Source: Apium graveolens
Taxonomy: Eukaryota; Streptophyta; Magnoliopsida; Apiales; Apiaceae
Direction: 5' to 3'
Assembly: GCF_009905375.1 (NCBI RefSeq)
Contig: NW_027418172.1
Coordinates: forward strand, 1-64,000
Length of the DNA: 64,000 nucleotides
The notes under the pieces are model-generated. The model saw only the letters and a program-made list of their open reading frames with translations, was not told where the DNA came from and made no database searches. Shown piece by piece: positions 45,538 to 58,566 of the stretch. Position 1 is the first letter of the stretch. Each line of letters opens with the position of its first letter. The translations under genes were made by a program, and so were the position numbers.

Positions 45538-46710
45538 ATTATGGCTAACTAAGATTAGTTTTAAATTTTACCCGATAATCTCTTAATGAGATTTTATAAA
45601 CAGTTCAATAATCTGAAAATGATGGTAAGCTAAGATGACTGAATGCAGTGCAGAAAATAGTATACAGAAAAATAATAAGAACACACAAGAATTTTAGCCA
45701 GGTTCGACCCTTAATCCCCTATGGTCTACGTCCGGGTCCCTTACCAACTTGGTAAGAGAATATATTATTGAATCACAATAAGTTTACAACTACAAGATAT
45801 AATAATATATCTCCCTTTATCCCAACTACTGATAATGGCTTACTGAAACCCTATTTCTGAACCTGCCCTCTAAGTACTATACTACCCTGTAGTACAAACA
45901 TCTCTAGCACTAGTTCACCAAACCCTTGTTTCCCTTAGGCAACTATCCAGCAACTAATCAATATAAATTGAATAATACAAATCGAATGATAAAGTAATTA
46001 CAACTCAAACTATAGACTCTCTAAGATAAAATAGGTATATATAATTGAGAGCTCGAGAGTATTTTAGAACCAATAAAGATCAGTGAGTTGTGAGTGTTCT
46101 TGCTACAATACGTCAGTCATAAAACCTGCAAGAAAACTCATATAGAAATATACACTAACATTCAAAACAACCTCAATAACTTACAATGCTTAGAATCCAA
46201 TTCTAACATTTAAATTAGTTGGGATGATTTCCAACGTTCATGTATACGTTTGATAGAAGAGAGAAAGAAAGAAAAACGATCAGAAAAAGTCTCTATTTTG
46301 TATGAGTATAAAACGTTTTTCAATCAGATTTGTAGGAGATAGAGTTTAAAAAGAAAACAAACTCCTACAAATTAGGAACTATTTTAAAGTTAGAAAACAT
46401 TTTATAACTGAGCTCTAATATATATAAACCACATGTAACATAATAGAGGCTCCCTACAATTTATTAAAAGAAATTCCTAAAATTTCTCCTTTGAAAATTT
46501 GTTTCCTTGTTGAATCTGGATTGTCCATCTTGGCTTGCTATTGTTCTGAATAACGTGATCATAGCTTGCTAAAATAAATTACTGTCTTATGACAGCTTGA
46601 TGTCATGATACTTAAATAGCAATGTCATTAAGCTCATATATCCTGCAAATAGTCTTAAATAACAACATGATGGCTTGTTGTGTTGTGATCATCAAAACTA
46701 AGGAGTTACA
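45538..46710 (-). repeat. Copia 5' LTR, right copy
   Basis: tgtaactcc (46710) down to ccataatct (about 45537) on the minus strand; same truncated end as the left copy. Confidence 0.85.
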
Positions 46711-47579
46711 CTACTAAGCTTGGTCTAAGCTTGGTCTAAGGTTTTAAGTAGTTCATCATAATTTTATTGAGTTTGGTAAGAAATGACTATTATGTGGCCC
46801 ACTAAGCTTTTTTTTTCTAACTAACAAATGGTAGAAAATGACAAGTTAAATTACATACCAACTTTGTAATTTTTAGTTATAATTTGAATCTACCAGTTAT
46901 ATTAGAGTTAGACAATATAATTTTTTTGAAAAAATATTTTATTAATTATACAAAGTAATCATTTATGGAAATAATTATAAGTTTGTAACTTTATTTTATA
47001 ATGAGAATATATTTTCAACAAATAATTAATGCTCACAAAAATATATTAAAATTATTTAAATATCATTTATATTACTTATTTATGGTACTCACCATTTTAT
47101 ATAGTCCTTTGAGTAATTTTAATCCAAATGATTGATTGGAATAAATAATTCTTTAATCATTTCAATATGTTAAAGAAATACAAACAAATAATAAGATCTC
47201 CAAACTCTTAATGTACCTATGTTCCATGCCCTAGAAATATGTTGTAAATTTTTTTAAAAAAATAATAAAAAAGGAGACCAAAATCTAAATTCAAAGTGTA
47301 GTCCAGTCCACAAACCTACCTCAATTTTTGTCCAACCCCACAACCTACCCCATATGGGTCTAAATTGAGCTATTTCATGAATATTCAAAAATGGATAACA
47401 AAGACAAAACTTCAAAAAAATTCATGTCAGAAGAAATTGATGTATTAGTATATAACTAATACAAGCTCTCAAGGATAGTTGCACATCCTCTGAGAGAGCC
47501 TTAATCAACTCTTATCCATTAATATTAAAATTGTTCTTCATTATTCAGTACCTAATTCGATATAATAATCATTAATGGA
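46711..47579. other. Spacer between copia LTR and copia gag remains
   Basis: Reverse of 8481-9323. AT-rich, no gene supported. Confidence 0.5.
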
Positions 47580-48868
47580 AGATAAAAAAAAACTCAAGAA
47601 AATCTTCCACCACCACTAGCAACAAACCAAATCAACCAAATCAACCATAATATGAACATATATGAATCCATCAAATTTCTAATCTTTAAGATTAATGAAT
47701 ATCCTTTCTTGTAAGTCAAGATGGCCATATGTTTGGAGGCAACAAATCCTGAATACTTGAACATGATGTATGATGGACCTCATAGGCCCATGAAACTAGC
47801 TGTTGTTATTCTTGATCAAGAAAAAAATATGGTTGTAAGGGATAAAAAGGATTACTATCGTGGGGATCTTTAATCTGTTATGAAAAATATAAAACTTGGA
47901 CATCCTTTGCATAACAGTCTAGACAGTATGATATCCAATGGGGTGATTGGATGCAAAAAAGCGAAGGAAATTTGAGATACTTTAGAGGTTAAGTGTCAAG
48001 GCACAACTGCTATCAAGAAGAATGGAAGGACAATACTCACTCACGAGTATGATCACTTTGACTCAAAAGTTGATGAATCTTTGACTGAAATCTATGATAT
48101 ATTTCGGAAATTGTTGAATGATTTATCACTTGTTGATAAAAAGTATGATCCAGAAGATTCGAACTTGAAGTTTCTTCTTGTACTCCCTGAAAAGTGGGAC
48201 TTGAAAGTTATATCAATAAGGGATAACTATGTTCTTGAAGATACATCTCTAGATGAGATATATATAGAATGCTGAAAACTCGTGAACTGAAGATCAAGCA
48301 GGAAAACAAGTGAAAAGGGCGAAGGACAAGACATGCTACTCCCACGTTTAAAGAAAATCCAAGAGAGAAATCTGTAAGAAAGAACCATTTCAAAACGAAA
48401 GGCCATGATTGCAAAGTCTGATACCGAGTCATCAAATACTGATGATGACTCAAACTCTAATAATTATTCAGACACTAAAAGAGATCATGATAATGATGAA
48501 AATATCCTACAGATGGCTGCTCTCTTAGTTAAAAGCTTTATAAACCTGGGCTATAAGGATTTCAAGAAAAAAGAGTTTTTCAGAAAAGGCTATAGTTCCT
48601 CAGACTCTGATAAAAGGAATTAGAGAAAAATTATGGGAAGAAGTCAAGGTCTGGGAAAATTATGAAGTCAAAGATCAAGTTTTATAATTAAGATGGAGTT
48701 GGACACTTTGTAGCATATTATCAAAAGCTAAAAGTTAAGAAGAAGCAAGCCTTGATCATCAGGAATAAGAATTGGGATGATATATTAGAATATGTACAAA
48801 ATATGTTATCAAGGAAATTGCTGATAGTAAACTTGATGCTACCAAGATGAAGGAACCTCAAACTACTC
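47580..48868 (+). pseudogene. Ty1/copia gag remains, right copy
   Basis: Plus-strand mirror of 7186-8480 with clearer start: MEDKKK near 47577, then NMNIYESIKFLIFKINEYPF, ATNPEYLNMMYDGPHRPMKL, LGHPLHNSLDSMISNGVIG, LTEIYDIFRKLLNDLSLVDK, LPEKWDLKVISIRDN, an acidic DTESSNTDDDSNSN segment and a knuckle remnant DGVGHF in which the Cys residues are replaced (48680-48720). At least four stops or frame changes. Orientation is opposite to the adjacent pol remnant. Confidence 0.78.
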
Positions 48869-49690
48869 AATACTAAAAATAGTAGATACAACATCGATGC
48901 TTAGACATCGGCATGTAATGCACCCGATATTAAAAGTCTGTTTAACATTCCTTTATAAATAAGTGATGTTGAATAGAAATGCTGATATCGATTTCCCATA
49001 CTAGCCGTTTTCTATGATCAAAAATGAAAAAGGCCAAATATATGCTTCGAACTTTGACATCGGCTGATTTTTTTAACCCTTTTAATGGCTACTTTTAAAA
49101 AAATAAAAAATGACTTATCCTTTTTACCCTCAGTTTCAGTACAGTTTCCCCCTTTAATTTTAACAAATTATTTCCCCTTTTTATTCCCCCTTTTCCAAAA
49201 TATCTCTCACCTCTTTCCCCTCTTTCTCTCTGCTAGCATCATCTTTCTCACCGTCTCTTTCTCGTCTTTCTCACCTTTCATCTCTCTTTCATCACTCATA
49301 TCTCTCCCCTCTTTCTCTCATATCATAAAAATCTCAGTCATGTCTCATCTTTTTCTCTCCTTTCTCATAAACCTTAATTTAAGCCCTGATTCAAATTCAA
49401 ACTTTGGAGCTTCAAATTGAGCTTCAACCTAGTAAGATATACTTAAGTAGAATTTTTGGAGCTTGAAATGAGCTTTGGAACTTTAAGGTTTTGGAGCTTG
49501 GAGCTTTTCTGGAGGTATGTACTCATTTTTATATATTTTCTTTTTATGCATGTATATAAGAAATGTTATGCTTATTTTTTTGGGGCTTTTGGAGAAACTC
49601 GGAATATAAGTAAACTTCGTGTGTTATTAGGTTAATACATATACTTTCCAGTGGGTTGTCATGTATACACTAAAAAATAAAAATCACACC
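48869..49690 (+). mobile_element. CACTA-type transposon 5' end, right copy
   Basis: Begins caatactaaaaatagtag (48869-48886; the left copy keeps cactactaaaaatagtag), then ACATCGG/CCGAT subterminal motifs (48890-49070) and a pyrimidine-rich leader (49100-49340) ending in an exon-like donor (gaggtatgt, 49512-49520). An ATG-led frame 49085-49420 covers the leader but is low-complexity and probably not protein. No transposase. Confidence 0.58.
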
Positions 49691-50219
49691 TCACAATAGA
49701 CCCACTTATACTATATACTTTTCCATTTATGTTAAATGTTTGCATAAGAAAAGTTAAAAAATTACAAAGAAAGCTTACACGCCTAGATTGCTGAAGAGGA
49801 GAAAGAGAAAGGACTTGGAGCATTGATAAAGAGGACAAAGATAATGAACTTAAGAATTTTCATCATTTTTTGTGGAACTTGTTGCAAATAACAAGAAAAA
49901 AATAATTCATGTCCAAATGTCTCCTAAGTAAGGTCACACATAAATATAAAATAAATTTAATAAGATAATTAAACAAATATGAACATAAATATAAATAATA
50001 TGTGGGCTTCATATCTATAATTTTTTGTTTTTTTAATGTATCATGCATATTATTTATGATGAACAAAAAATATAATATAAATATAACTGAATTTGTTTTT
50101 CTTACCTTGACATATAATGTTGAAAAGGATAATTCTTGAAATGGAGGTCATGTAAAAACAAATACAAGTGACATTTCATGTCAACCTACATACATATGTA
50201 CAAGAAAAATAGGATACTT
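49691..50219 (-). pseudogene. GRP 5' exons with signal peptide, right copy
   Basis: Mirror of 5863-6380. 80-nt exon at 50106-50185 between intact splice signals. The signal-peptide exon starts with ATG at 49866 (MMKILKFIIFVLFINAPSP, then FSFSSSAI) and has the same TAG (49783-49785) three codons before the donor. The glycine-rich exon is absent; the CACTA end follows. Its promoter is deleted (see the neighbouring U block). Confidence 0.58.
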
Positions 50220-50709
50220 ATTCTAGTGTTTTAATATTATATAAATTAATTGGATGTACATGTACAAGCCTCTAGGTAAACAAGTATTAATCTAATTTAT
50301 TTTGTATTATAATTAAAATGAGATTCTAAAAATCAAGTGGTAAGCATTGTATAAAAAAATTAACTTAAAAATGATATTTTCTCCAAAATTTTAAATTTTA
50401 TTAAGTGAGATTATATATAAATTCCCCACTTACCTCAACTAACAATAATATAAGTACTACTACAACCCTAACTAATAATAATAGAAGTACTATTACAACA
50501 GATTTAAGTCTAAAATACCTCTCACTATAACGCACAAATTTATTGTCACATAAAATAATATTTACATAAAAACATTTAACAAAATTAAATTTTTAGAGGT
50601 ATAAGATAGGATACTAAATGTTTGACAAACAAGTTATACGTATGAGAAAAATGATACAATTTTTAAAAATATTTACTAATTGCTTTGTTAATTTAACATA
50701 GAAATTAAA
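50220..50709. repeat. U block, right copy with promoter deleted
   Basis: Reverse of 4986-5450 joined straight to 5815. About 350 bp with the TGGGCC, telo-box and first exon are gone; the join lies in a TATATAA run present on both sides of the deletion in the left arm. Confidence 0.65.
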
Positions 50710-51115
50710 ATGAATGATAAAATGAATTTCTTGCACCAATTCGAGATCCTACAAAAATTGAGCTATGTCGGTCATCGTAAGGAAACGGGGAGATTGAAGC
50801 CACAACTACGATTTTTTTCGATGGAATCAAAAAGTGGTTGGGAGAAGCCAAAGATTTATGTGCCGAAAATTTGTGATGGGTCTTTTGGACTTATCTAAAA
50901 ATGTCAAGATCATCCACCAGCGAAACGCCTTTCAGATTGGCTTGTCGAACTCATGCTCTTCTCGTGGTGTAAATGGGTCTAGACACTTTCCCCACCCAAG
51001 TGTTTGATTTGGAAAGCAATAAAGTTGGCCTAAGAGCTAATGTAGACATTCTTGAAGAAGAAAGTGAAGTAGTCCACCAGAAAGTTAGCAATGTCAATGC
51101 CCGTTAAACAAGGAA
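50710..51115 (+). pseudogene. Ty3/gypsy integrase fragment, second in right arm
   Basis: Mirror of 4440-4985. MNDKMNFLHQFEILQKLSYV, then the IKKWLGEAK region frameshifted, and NKVGLRANVDILEEESEVV near 51020-51080; about 95 bp of the 3' part deleted before caatgtcaatgcccgtta. Confidence 0.8.
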
Positions 51116-52758
51116 AACTTCATCCAAATACAAACCAATATTAGAATGCAAACTACTAACTAATAAGAGCTACATGTTTAGTCTCTTTCTCTGTCATCCA
51201 TGTGCATTATGTGTTCATGTATATATTTTCTGAATCGTTTTTAATTTGATTTTTCCCATTAATCGTTAACTTAATATATAAAAATAATTTTACCATATTT
51301 TTCTCCATCTCCCGCTCAACAATTTGCATAGCATATTTGCTATATTTTGAAGAGAAATCATTATTTAAGCTTACCTGAATCACTAAGCTGAAATCAATAC
51401 TATTTCAGGAATCGGTAGATTTTAGTGATTCTCGTAAGCATAATTACTGATTTATTGCCGAAATATATCAAATATGGTATTCATACTGATTATTGGAGGA
51501 TGTAAAAAGAGTTCACCAGTTAACGGAAAAAATTCAATTAAAAATAGAGCGAATAAGGTGGAGTTGTGTGTTGGGTGGTGAAGTTTGTATTTTAATATAG
51601 TATATTTTGGATTAAGACTATATATATATATATATTAATTTGTACTAGATTAAGACTATATAGATATATATGTATATAAAGATGAAGGTTCATAAAACCT
51701 ATTAACTTTTAATAACAACCACTGTTAGTAACTAATTCTAGAGGAAGCTTCATAAAACCTAGTAACTTCTAATAATAACCAGTGGTTTGGTTGTACTTTT
51801 TTTGTTCTTTTTCTTACAGAACTCTTACTCATATCTCTATTTTTATCCTTTTATTATATTTTAAATATCGCAAAACTTTTCTTTTACATAGATTAGGAAC
51901 ACATATTAAAATATATTTTATATTTTTAAAATGATTTTCACTTTTTTACATAACAATACCTTTTTAAAGGACAATAGTATTTCTTAGCCAAGATGAAGAA
52001 ACAATGAAATTCAAATTATTACCTTAATCTTGTTAAATAACATCAATTCATGATAACCTCAAAATCTTGTTAGAGAACCAAAATACTCTTTCATACCAAA
52101 ATACTCTTTCATAGAAAATAAAAATAACGCCAAATTATTATTTTCTAACCACGTATAAGTTCATTTCTCATATTAAGGTTTTACCTACCTTTTTTATATC
52201 CTATATTTTATAGGACCCAATTGTGTTTGATGGGTTTTAATGTGCGGAATACAGTTTAAATTGTTTCTCTATTTTAGTATCAATTTCTTATTACAAATTT
52301 CGAATTCTTTTCCTTTGATAAAAATAAGATCTAACAAAGTGTGCTCCATGTATTATATAAATTAATTCGATGTATATTTACAAGCGAATAGGTAAAGAAG
52401 TATTACTCTAATTTATTTTGTATTGTAAACAAAATGAGATTCTAAAAATCAAGTGGTAGCATTGTATAAAAATTTAACTTAAAAATGATATTTTCTCGAA
52501 AATTTTAATTTTTTTAGTGATATTATTTATAAAATCCCCACTAACCTCAACTAGCACTAATATAAGTACTACTACAACCCTAACTGACAATAATATAAGC
52601 ACTACTACAATAGATTCAAGTCTAAAAAACCTCTCACTATAATGCACATATTTATTGTCATATACAAATTAATATTTATTTTATAACAACATTTAATCAA
52701 ATTAAATTTTTAGAGGTATAAGATACAATACAAAAATTTTGACAGACAAGTTATACAT
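51116..52758. other. AT-rich spacer plus U block copy, right arm
   Basis: Reverse of 2819-4440. Holds the hairpin 51369-51439, short TA runs (51625-51680) and a U block whose telo-box is mutated to TTAAGGTTTT (about 52172-52181). No coding sequence. Confidence 0.6.
51369..51439. repeat. Imperfect hairpin, right copy
   Basis: gcttacctgaatcacta ... tagtgattctcgtaagc with two mismatches; mirror of 4177-4247. Confidence 0.7.
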
Positions 52759-53440
52759 TTGAGAAAAATGATACAGCTTTTAAAAAAATTTACTAATTGC
52801 TTTATTTATTTAATCATTGGAATTAAAAGGAATGATAAAATGAATTTCTTGCACCAATTCGAGATCGAACAAAAATTCAGCTCTCTGGGTCATCCTCAAG
52901 GCAATGGGGTGAATGAAGAAACAAATAAGATTATTTTCGATGGAATCAAAGAGAGGTTGGGCGAAGCCAAAGATTTATCGGGTGAAGAATTGTGATGGGT
53001 CTTGTGGGCTTATTAGATAACCCCAAGACCATCCACGATCGAAATACTTTTTAGATTATCAACTTACCGAACCGAAGTGTTTAATTTGTAAAGCAACGAA
53101 GTTGGCCTAAGAGCCAATATAGACCTTCTTGAAGAAGAAAGCGAAGTAGCTCGCCATAGAAACCTCAAATACCAACTTCAGGAAACCCAGTATTATGATT
53201 AGTGTGTAAAGGAGCACACTTTCTTTGTCGATTACCTAGTGGTGAGGAAGTTAGCAATTTCAATGTCTGCTATGCAAGGAAAACTTCAGGCAAATTGGAG
53301 AGACCCTTACTTTGTAGCAGAAGTCATAAGGCCGGGAACGTATAAGCTAAAGACTTTGGAATGCGAACCTATTAAAAACACTTGGTACACTTCCAAATTC
53401 CGCAATTTTTTCTAGTACACCTCTCTAAAGCCTTCCTGTT
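52759..53440 (+). pseudogene. Ty3/gypsy integrase C-terminal fragment, copy 4
   Basis: Open 52759-52995: MNFLHQFEIEQKFSSLGHPQ then GNGVNEETNKIIFDGIKERL and GEAKDLSGEEL, with the catalytic Glu region. Then a frameshifted middle and QGKLQANWRDPYFVAEVIRP (about 53275-53335) to the end near 53415. Mirror of 2160-2818. Confidence 0.84.
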
Positions 53441-54860
53441 TATTTATTTTGGATTATTAAATTTAGTCATTTACTTTAGTAATGCTATTTGAATCTCCTA
53501 ATGGCGAAGCATGTAGGACATTATATGAATTTCCAATTTCAATGAAATTTATATGTTTTTCCCTTTTTATTCTCAATTTATGATTATATCCCAAAGTCCA
53601 TGAATGGTATATATATGAGGGGTAAGTACATTTGAAGGAAGATGGAGATTCTGGAGGGATATAGGGAGCCCCGAAGAGGTGACCGTAACCGGCTGCCAAG
53701 CCACTACGAATACTCCCGAAATGAATTAAATGGTTAATGATAAGAAGGAAACAAATTGAGGCTTGGAAAGGCGAAGCGTTAGATAATTGACTGGGTTTAC
53801 ACCACTTAATGAGCTGATTTCTAAAATTTTCCACTAAATAAAAGGCAACCCAGTTTTCTTCCGACCAGCTAAAATTAAGATGGCCAACCACAAGAAGAAT
53901 TCCGATATGTATTGTTACTACAAAGAATATAATGAGCAAAATAGTGATGAATGTTTTCACTTGAAGAAGCTGATTGAAAAAATGATCAAGGCTGAAGAAC
54001 TCAATGAATTTCTAAGAGACTCGAGGAATTTCTAAGAGACTCGAGGGATGAGTTGGGGCCGAATGAGAAAAGGAACACAAAGCCAAAAATGAAATATCAG
54101 GGAGAGGTGAAGACAAATTCGGGAAGCAATACCCTTTGAGTTGACAGTAAAAATTTCAAGAAAAGGTACGCTCGTCAAGTTTATAATTTATACTAGTTCA
54201 GCCCTTCTAGATAGACTATGTCGCTCTCCTTCAAGAAACAAGACTACAAGGATGTCATATAACCTTATGAAGATCCGCTGATAATCCACCATGTCAGCGG
54301 GGAAATAATATATGGAAAGTGTTAGTAGATGATGGGAGTTCGTCTAATATCTTATTTCATCGGACGTATAGCAAAATGAACCTAGCTGGACTACAGGTGG
54401 AGCCATGCCATAAGGTACCTCTGGAGGCCTTCGACGGACTGCATATACCTTGTGAATGTACCATTACTTTACATATTAGTACCAATAAAATGTCATATAA
54501 GTAAAATTCTACATCGTAAAATAAGTAAAATTCTACATCGTAAGATTCTAAAATCCCCTACAACGCACTGCTAGGAGAACCATTCTTTTTGGCCTTCCAA
54601 GCTATTGGGTCAATCCCCAATCTCAAGATCTAGTACCCAACTGAGAAGGGTGTTGGGGAAATGAGAGAAGACCAGGGGACAACAAGAATCATCATGCTTT
54701 AAAATCTCGACAAAGATCAAGATTATGAAGAGAATGACACCGGTGGTAAAAGCAAGCATTCGGAGGCCAAACCTAATGAAAATAAACAATTATTAAACAT
54801 TGAACTAGAAAAACTCTAGGCTGACCTATCTTGCACAATTGTGGAGCCCACCACCGAAGG
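53441..54860 (+). pseudogene. Ty3/gypsy gag zinc finger and protease fragment, copy 4
   Basis: Gag at about 53640-54080: ANHKKNSDMYCYYKEYNEQN and SDECFHLKKLIEKMIKAEEL; the His of the finger is lost (YK in place of YH). aatttctaagagactcgag is duplicated in tandem at about 54006-54044, a private change. Protease at 54319-54504: MLVDDGSSSNILFHRTYSKM, where LVDDGSS keeps the active-site Asp, then LQVEPCHKVPLEAFDGLHIP. The linker to 54860 has no RT. Confidence 0.84.
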
Positions 54861-55960
54861 GGAGTAAGTTAAAGTATATGTTAGATGTTCCACTAACGAT
54901 TCTCCAATATTGCTTGGCAAGCATAATTGTATGGAAGTTCCTCAAACTCCTAACTCTCAGACCACCACTATATTGACATTTCAAGATATTTTCGTGGTTT
55001 ATCAATTCAATTTCTTCTACCCCCGGGATATGACATATGAGAGTTCAATTATCAGCACAAGTATTAGGACTAAAGAACACAGTAGACTTAACATAATGGA
55101 CTACTTGTCAAGACAAACGCTCACACCTCTATAAAATACACTTCATATTCCTTCCATCTACACTCGTTGCTTGAAAAAGAAAAAATAATCATCACCAAAT
55201 AACACGTGGGAGATACTTGGAGCTCCTCTAGCAACCTTAACTCCATGAAGCAAACATGTTTCTTCTAATTTTCTAATGATAGATTTGAACCTTCCGCGCA
55301 TAGAATATACAAGTAGGGAGATATTGGATCTCCATGTCGAAGTCACCGTTGCGGATGCACATCAACAAAAATTCCACTACTGTGTACAAAACTATATGAG
55401 AATTTCAGAACACATATCATAATCCTAAAAATCCAGGCTCAGTGCAAACCAAATTTATGCAACATTTGTTTAATAAATCTTTATTCCAACCTATCTTATG
55501 CCTTAAAAATATCAATTTTTAAACCAACCACATCCTTTTTCCCTATGACTTCAAATGCAATCATTCCATTATAAGTTAATAGCATCCGTTCATTAAAAGC
55601 ACTTTGTTTGTTAAACATTATCGAGTTTAAACATCATTTAAACTTATTCTCCAGCACCTTAGATAATATACGAATCAGAACATTATCAAGAGAGATAGGT
55701 CGAATATCTAAATAAGATGTATAAGCGTAAGATTTAGTTCCCTTGGCCCATGTTCTCATGTTCTGTATCAAAGAAAGTCCCACAAAATTGAACAACATAT
55801 CTTCTAACAATATTCCAATAAGTTTGAACAATTCCGGCTTCAACCCATGTGGACCCGGTGACTTATCTTGATGCATGACAAAGTTTATAATTTTTGGATC
55901 TCAACCTCCAATATATTTCTTGCCATCTACAAACTCATGTTCTATGTTAAATGCAGTAAA
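54861..55960 (-). pseudogene. L1-type LINE reverse transcriptase fragment, copy 4
   Basis: Most complete N-terminal part of the four copies: 55876-55634 on the minus strand reads MHQDKSPGPHGLKPELFKLI (KSPGPDG block of L1 RT), TYLDIRPISLDNVLIRILS-like (RPISL block) and KVLENKFK. Then the SAFN..LLTYN segment, KLDI-like, the HGDPISP region in a shifted frame, GVKVARGAPSISHVLFGDD (55170-55240) and the C-terminal LRNFHTIMLAKQ. Several stops. FGDD instead of FADD is shared with copy 1. Confidence 0.86.
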
Positions 55961-55989
55961 AATAGATATTTCTTCCATTAATTGTCATT

Positions 55990-56690
55990 TGCCAAATATT
56001 TTCTAACACTTAAAAAACTTAAAATATTTTTACTTCTTATGTAATTTGTTTGTCTTATATAATTTATAATTCTTTCTATCTCTATTGTTATATGCTTTAA
56101 TTTTTATGTTCTATATTTTTATAAATTGTATAATGTTTGTATTTTTAATAAATTAAATTTCTTTAAATATATGATTTAATTTTGTTTAACATCATTTTTT
56201 GGTTCTATATATTATTTTGTGTTCTCTCATAGTGTTTTTTGTAACATATTTATATTTTCTAATGAAATTAAAAATGTTTAGTGAATGTTTAATATTACAT
56301 ATCACTATTAAAATTTAATGTGTAAGGTAAATTTCTTGGAGTTTGAATTTTCAATATTTTTAATACTTTAAATAACTTTTAAACATTTTATATTTTTTCA
56401 CATTTTCTATATTTTGATATGTGTTGTAATTCTTTGAATTATGTACTTCCTTCCGTTTTTCTATTTATTATATGCTCTATTTTTCATGTTCTATATTTTA
56501 TACATTGTATTTTATGTAATGTATTTGAAATAAAGTAAAATATAAATAAATATATGATTTAAGTTTGTAAGCATTCATTTTAGGGTTTATATATTATTTT
56601 ATGTTCTATAGTTGTTTTTTGTATAAAATATTTATATATGTGTTCAATATAATTTTAATACAATTATTAAAGTTTAATGTGTTAGGTAAA
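55990..56690. repeat. Diverged AT-rich tandem units, third copy
   Basis: Reverse-oriented copy of the 18565-19310 pair, with unit borders near 56330. It cuts off at ggtaaaatttaaa (about 56690), short of the sequence that follows in the other copies. Confidence 0.68.
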
Positions 56691-57401
56691 ATTTAAAATC
56701 TAAGGAATGCACAATAATAACAAAACATAATATAAATAGAGAATGAATTAAACAAAGAAATGATGAGTTAGAGAACAAACCTTCATGATTGTGGGTTAGT
56801 TACTAGGTTACCATTAAAATTGGGTTATGGTTAAACCTTCATCAATCATTTAGATGAAGGTTCATAGAACCCAATAACTTTTATTAATAACCACTTTTTA
56901 TTTTGAATAAATTAATAACCACTTGTTAATAATAAATTTTAGAGGAAGGTTCATACAAACTAGTTACTTTTAATATTAACCACACCCTATGAACTAATTG
57001 TACTTTTTTGTTCTTTTTCTTAAGGAACTCATTTCTCTATTTTTTATCTATTTATTGTTTTTTAAATTTTGAAAAATTATTCCTTTATAGGCATGATGAA
57101 AACATATCTAAAATATATATTATATTTTTAAAATGATTTACAATTTTTATGGTATAATTTTATAAGAGCCGAGACATCTTTAAAATCATATAAAGAGCCT
57201 AAGGTTTATCAACTATTTTGAGAACCCGAAATTCTTCTAGAATGTGAGCTGCTTTTTGGAAGTACATCTCCTCCAAGTCACAAATCCTATTGTGAACATG
57301 GGTTCATCCTCTATAAAAGTGATAGTAGCGTTGGGAGTAGTAAAAGAAACAAAATTAGCCACATGAGGAACTCCAAGGAATTATTAGGATAATGTTGATG
57401 T
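56691..57401. other. V block copy and GRP-3 downstream region
   Basis: Noncoding. Inverted repeat 56834-56862 as at 18131. It is shorter than the mirror blocks: about 700 bp present at 38390-38940 are missing, with the join near 57150. Confidence 0.5.
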
Positions 57402-58566
57402 TCATGTCCATGCTAAAGGTAGTTGGTCAACACTGTAAGGTGGGATAATGTAGCGAGCACCACCACTCATATTAATAGCACTACCACCAATGCCACCACT
57501 ATCAAGGTTTTCACCACTAGCGATCCTAATACGCCAATGGAACCAGGACCAAGACCATAACTAAAACCACTACCTCCGAATATTACCGAACATACAACCA
57601 GTGCTACCACTAAAGCTACCAGCAATGCCACCACCAATGCTTCCACTTAAGCTACCACGAACGCTACCACCCTTGCCACAATTAAGACTAACAAATATAC
57701 CACCAATGCTAAAACTATATATACCACCAATGCTGAAACTATGACAACTAGCCATGCCACTACTAAAGCTACGAGCAATGTTACCACCAATGCCACCACC
57801 AATTGTACCACATGTAATACCATAATTAATGTGGCCACCAATGGAAATGCTTAAACTACCACGAACTTTAACACCAACACCAACAATACCACCACCAATT
57901 ATCCGACCAAAAATACCACTTCCAATACCGCCAATTGCACTAACAAGAGCACTACAACCAATGTCATCATCAATGCCACCAAATCCACTACTAATGTTAT
58001 CGTCTCTAGTACCACCAATGTAACCACTAAAGATGCTAGTCATGCTACCCCCAATGTCACTACTAAGACTACCTAATATACCACCAACGGTACCACCGTT
58101 GATGCCATAATTAAAGTTACCACCAATGACACTACTTAAGTTAGCACGAACTTCACCACCAACAATACCACCACAAATTCCACTACTAAGACTACGAGGC
58201 TGAAAATGGTGAGCGTACGAAATATAAGTTTACCCACCTGTTCAAGTATTGAAATATAAGTTTTTACAAAACTATAATTTGTCCCAGACAGATCCTACAT
58301 CTTTATCAAGTAAGAAATCTCATTTTCAACTATGTATCCGGTAATGTAAAGTTAAATAGTGATTACTACTGGATTCAAGAAAAATCATAACTATATACTT
58401 TTTGAATAGTTACTGATCTATTACATCAATAGAAGGTTCTAGTGAGGCTGAAAATGGTGAGCCTACGTGTTCTTGTATTGATATATAAGTTTTTACAGCA
58501 CTATAATTTGTCACAAACAGAGCCTACATCTTTATAAGTAAGAAATCTCATTTTTAACATCCTTTA
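57402..58566 (-). pseudogene. Glycine-rich secreted protein, GRP-3 glycine-rich exon
   Basis: Minus-strand exon from about 58236 to the TGA at 57402. The sequence YAHHFQPRSLSSG leads into an uninterrupted Gly/Ser/Ile-rich frame (SSVIGGNFNYGI, GGTVGGILGS, FSGYIGGTRDDN, ISIGGHINYGI) and includes a 13-codon internal duplication (YSFSIGGI-like) at about 57690-57745. The frame still breaks after CMFGNIRR as in GRP-1 and GRP-2, but the last part is the best kept: ASGENLDSGGIGGSAINMSG then GARYIIPPYSVDQLPLAWT and stop. The 3' splice site is disturbed by a 16-bp insertion (aacttatatttc). The intron upstream is interrupted by the RTE LINE. Confidence 0.65.

Larger units (their letters stand above)
42096..46710 (-). 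mobile_element. Ty1/copia element with two LTRs, right copy
   Basis: Mirror of 9324-14100 and better preserved. LTRs at 42096-43241 and 45538-46710, polypurine tract at 43243-43256 (tctccccctttttg on this strand). The pol remnant starts immediately inside the 5' LTR, with the same internal deletion and the same short direct repeat at its edge (cactgtccatgtagatt at 45522-45538, cactgtccgtgtagatt at about 45448-45464). Outer flank 46711-46741 has a 12-bp duplication (aagcttggtcta twice) that the left arm lacks. Confidence 0.87.
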
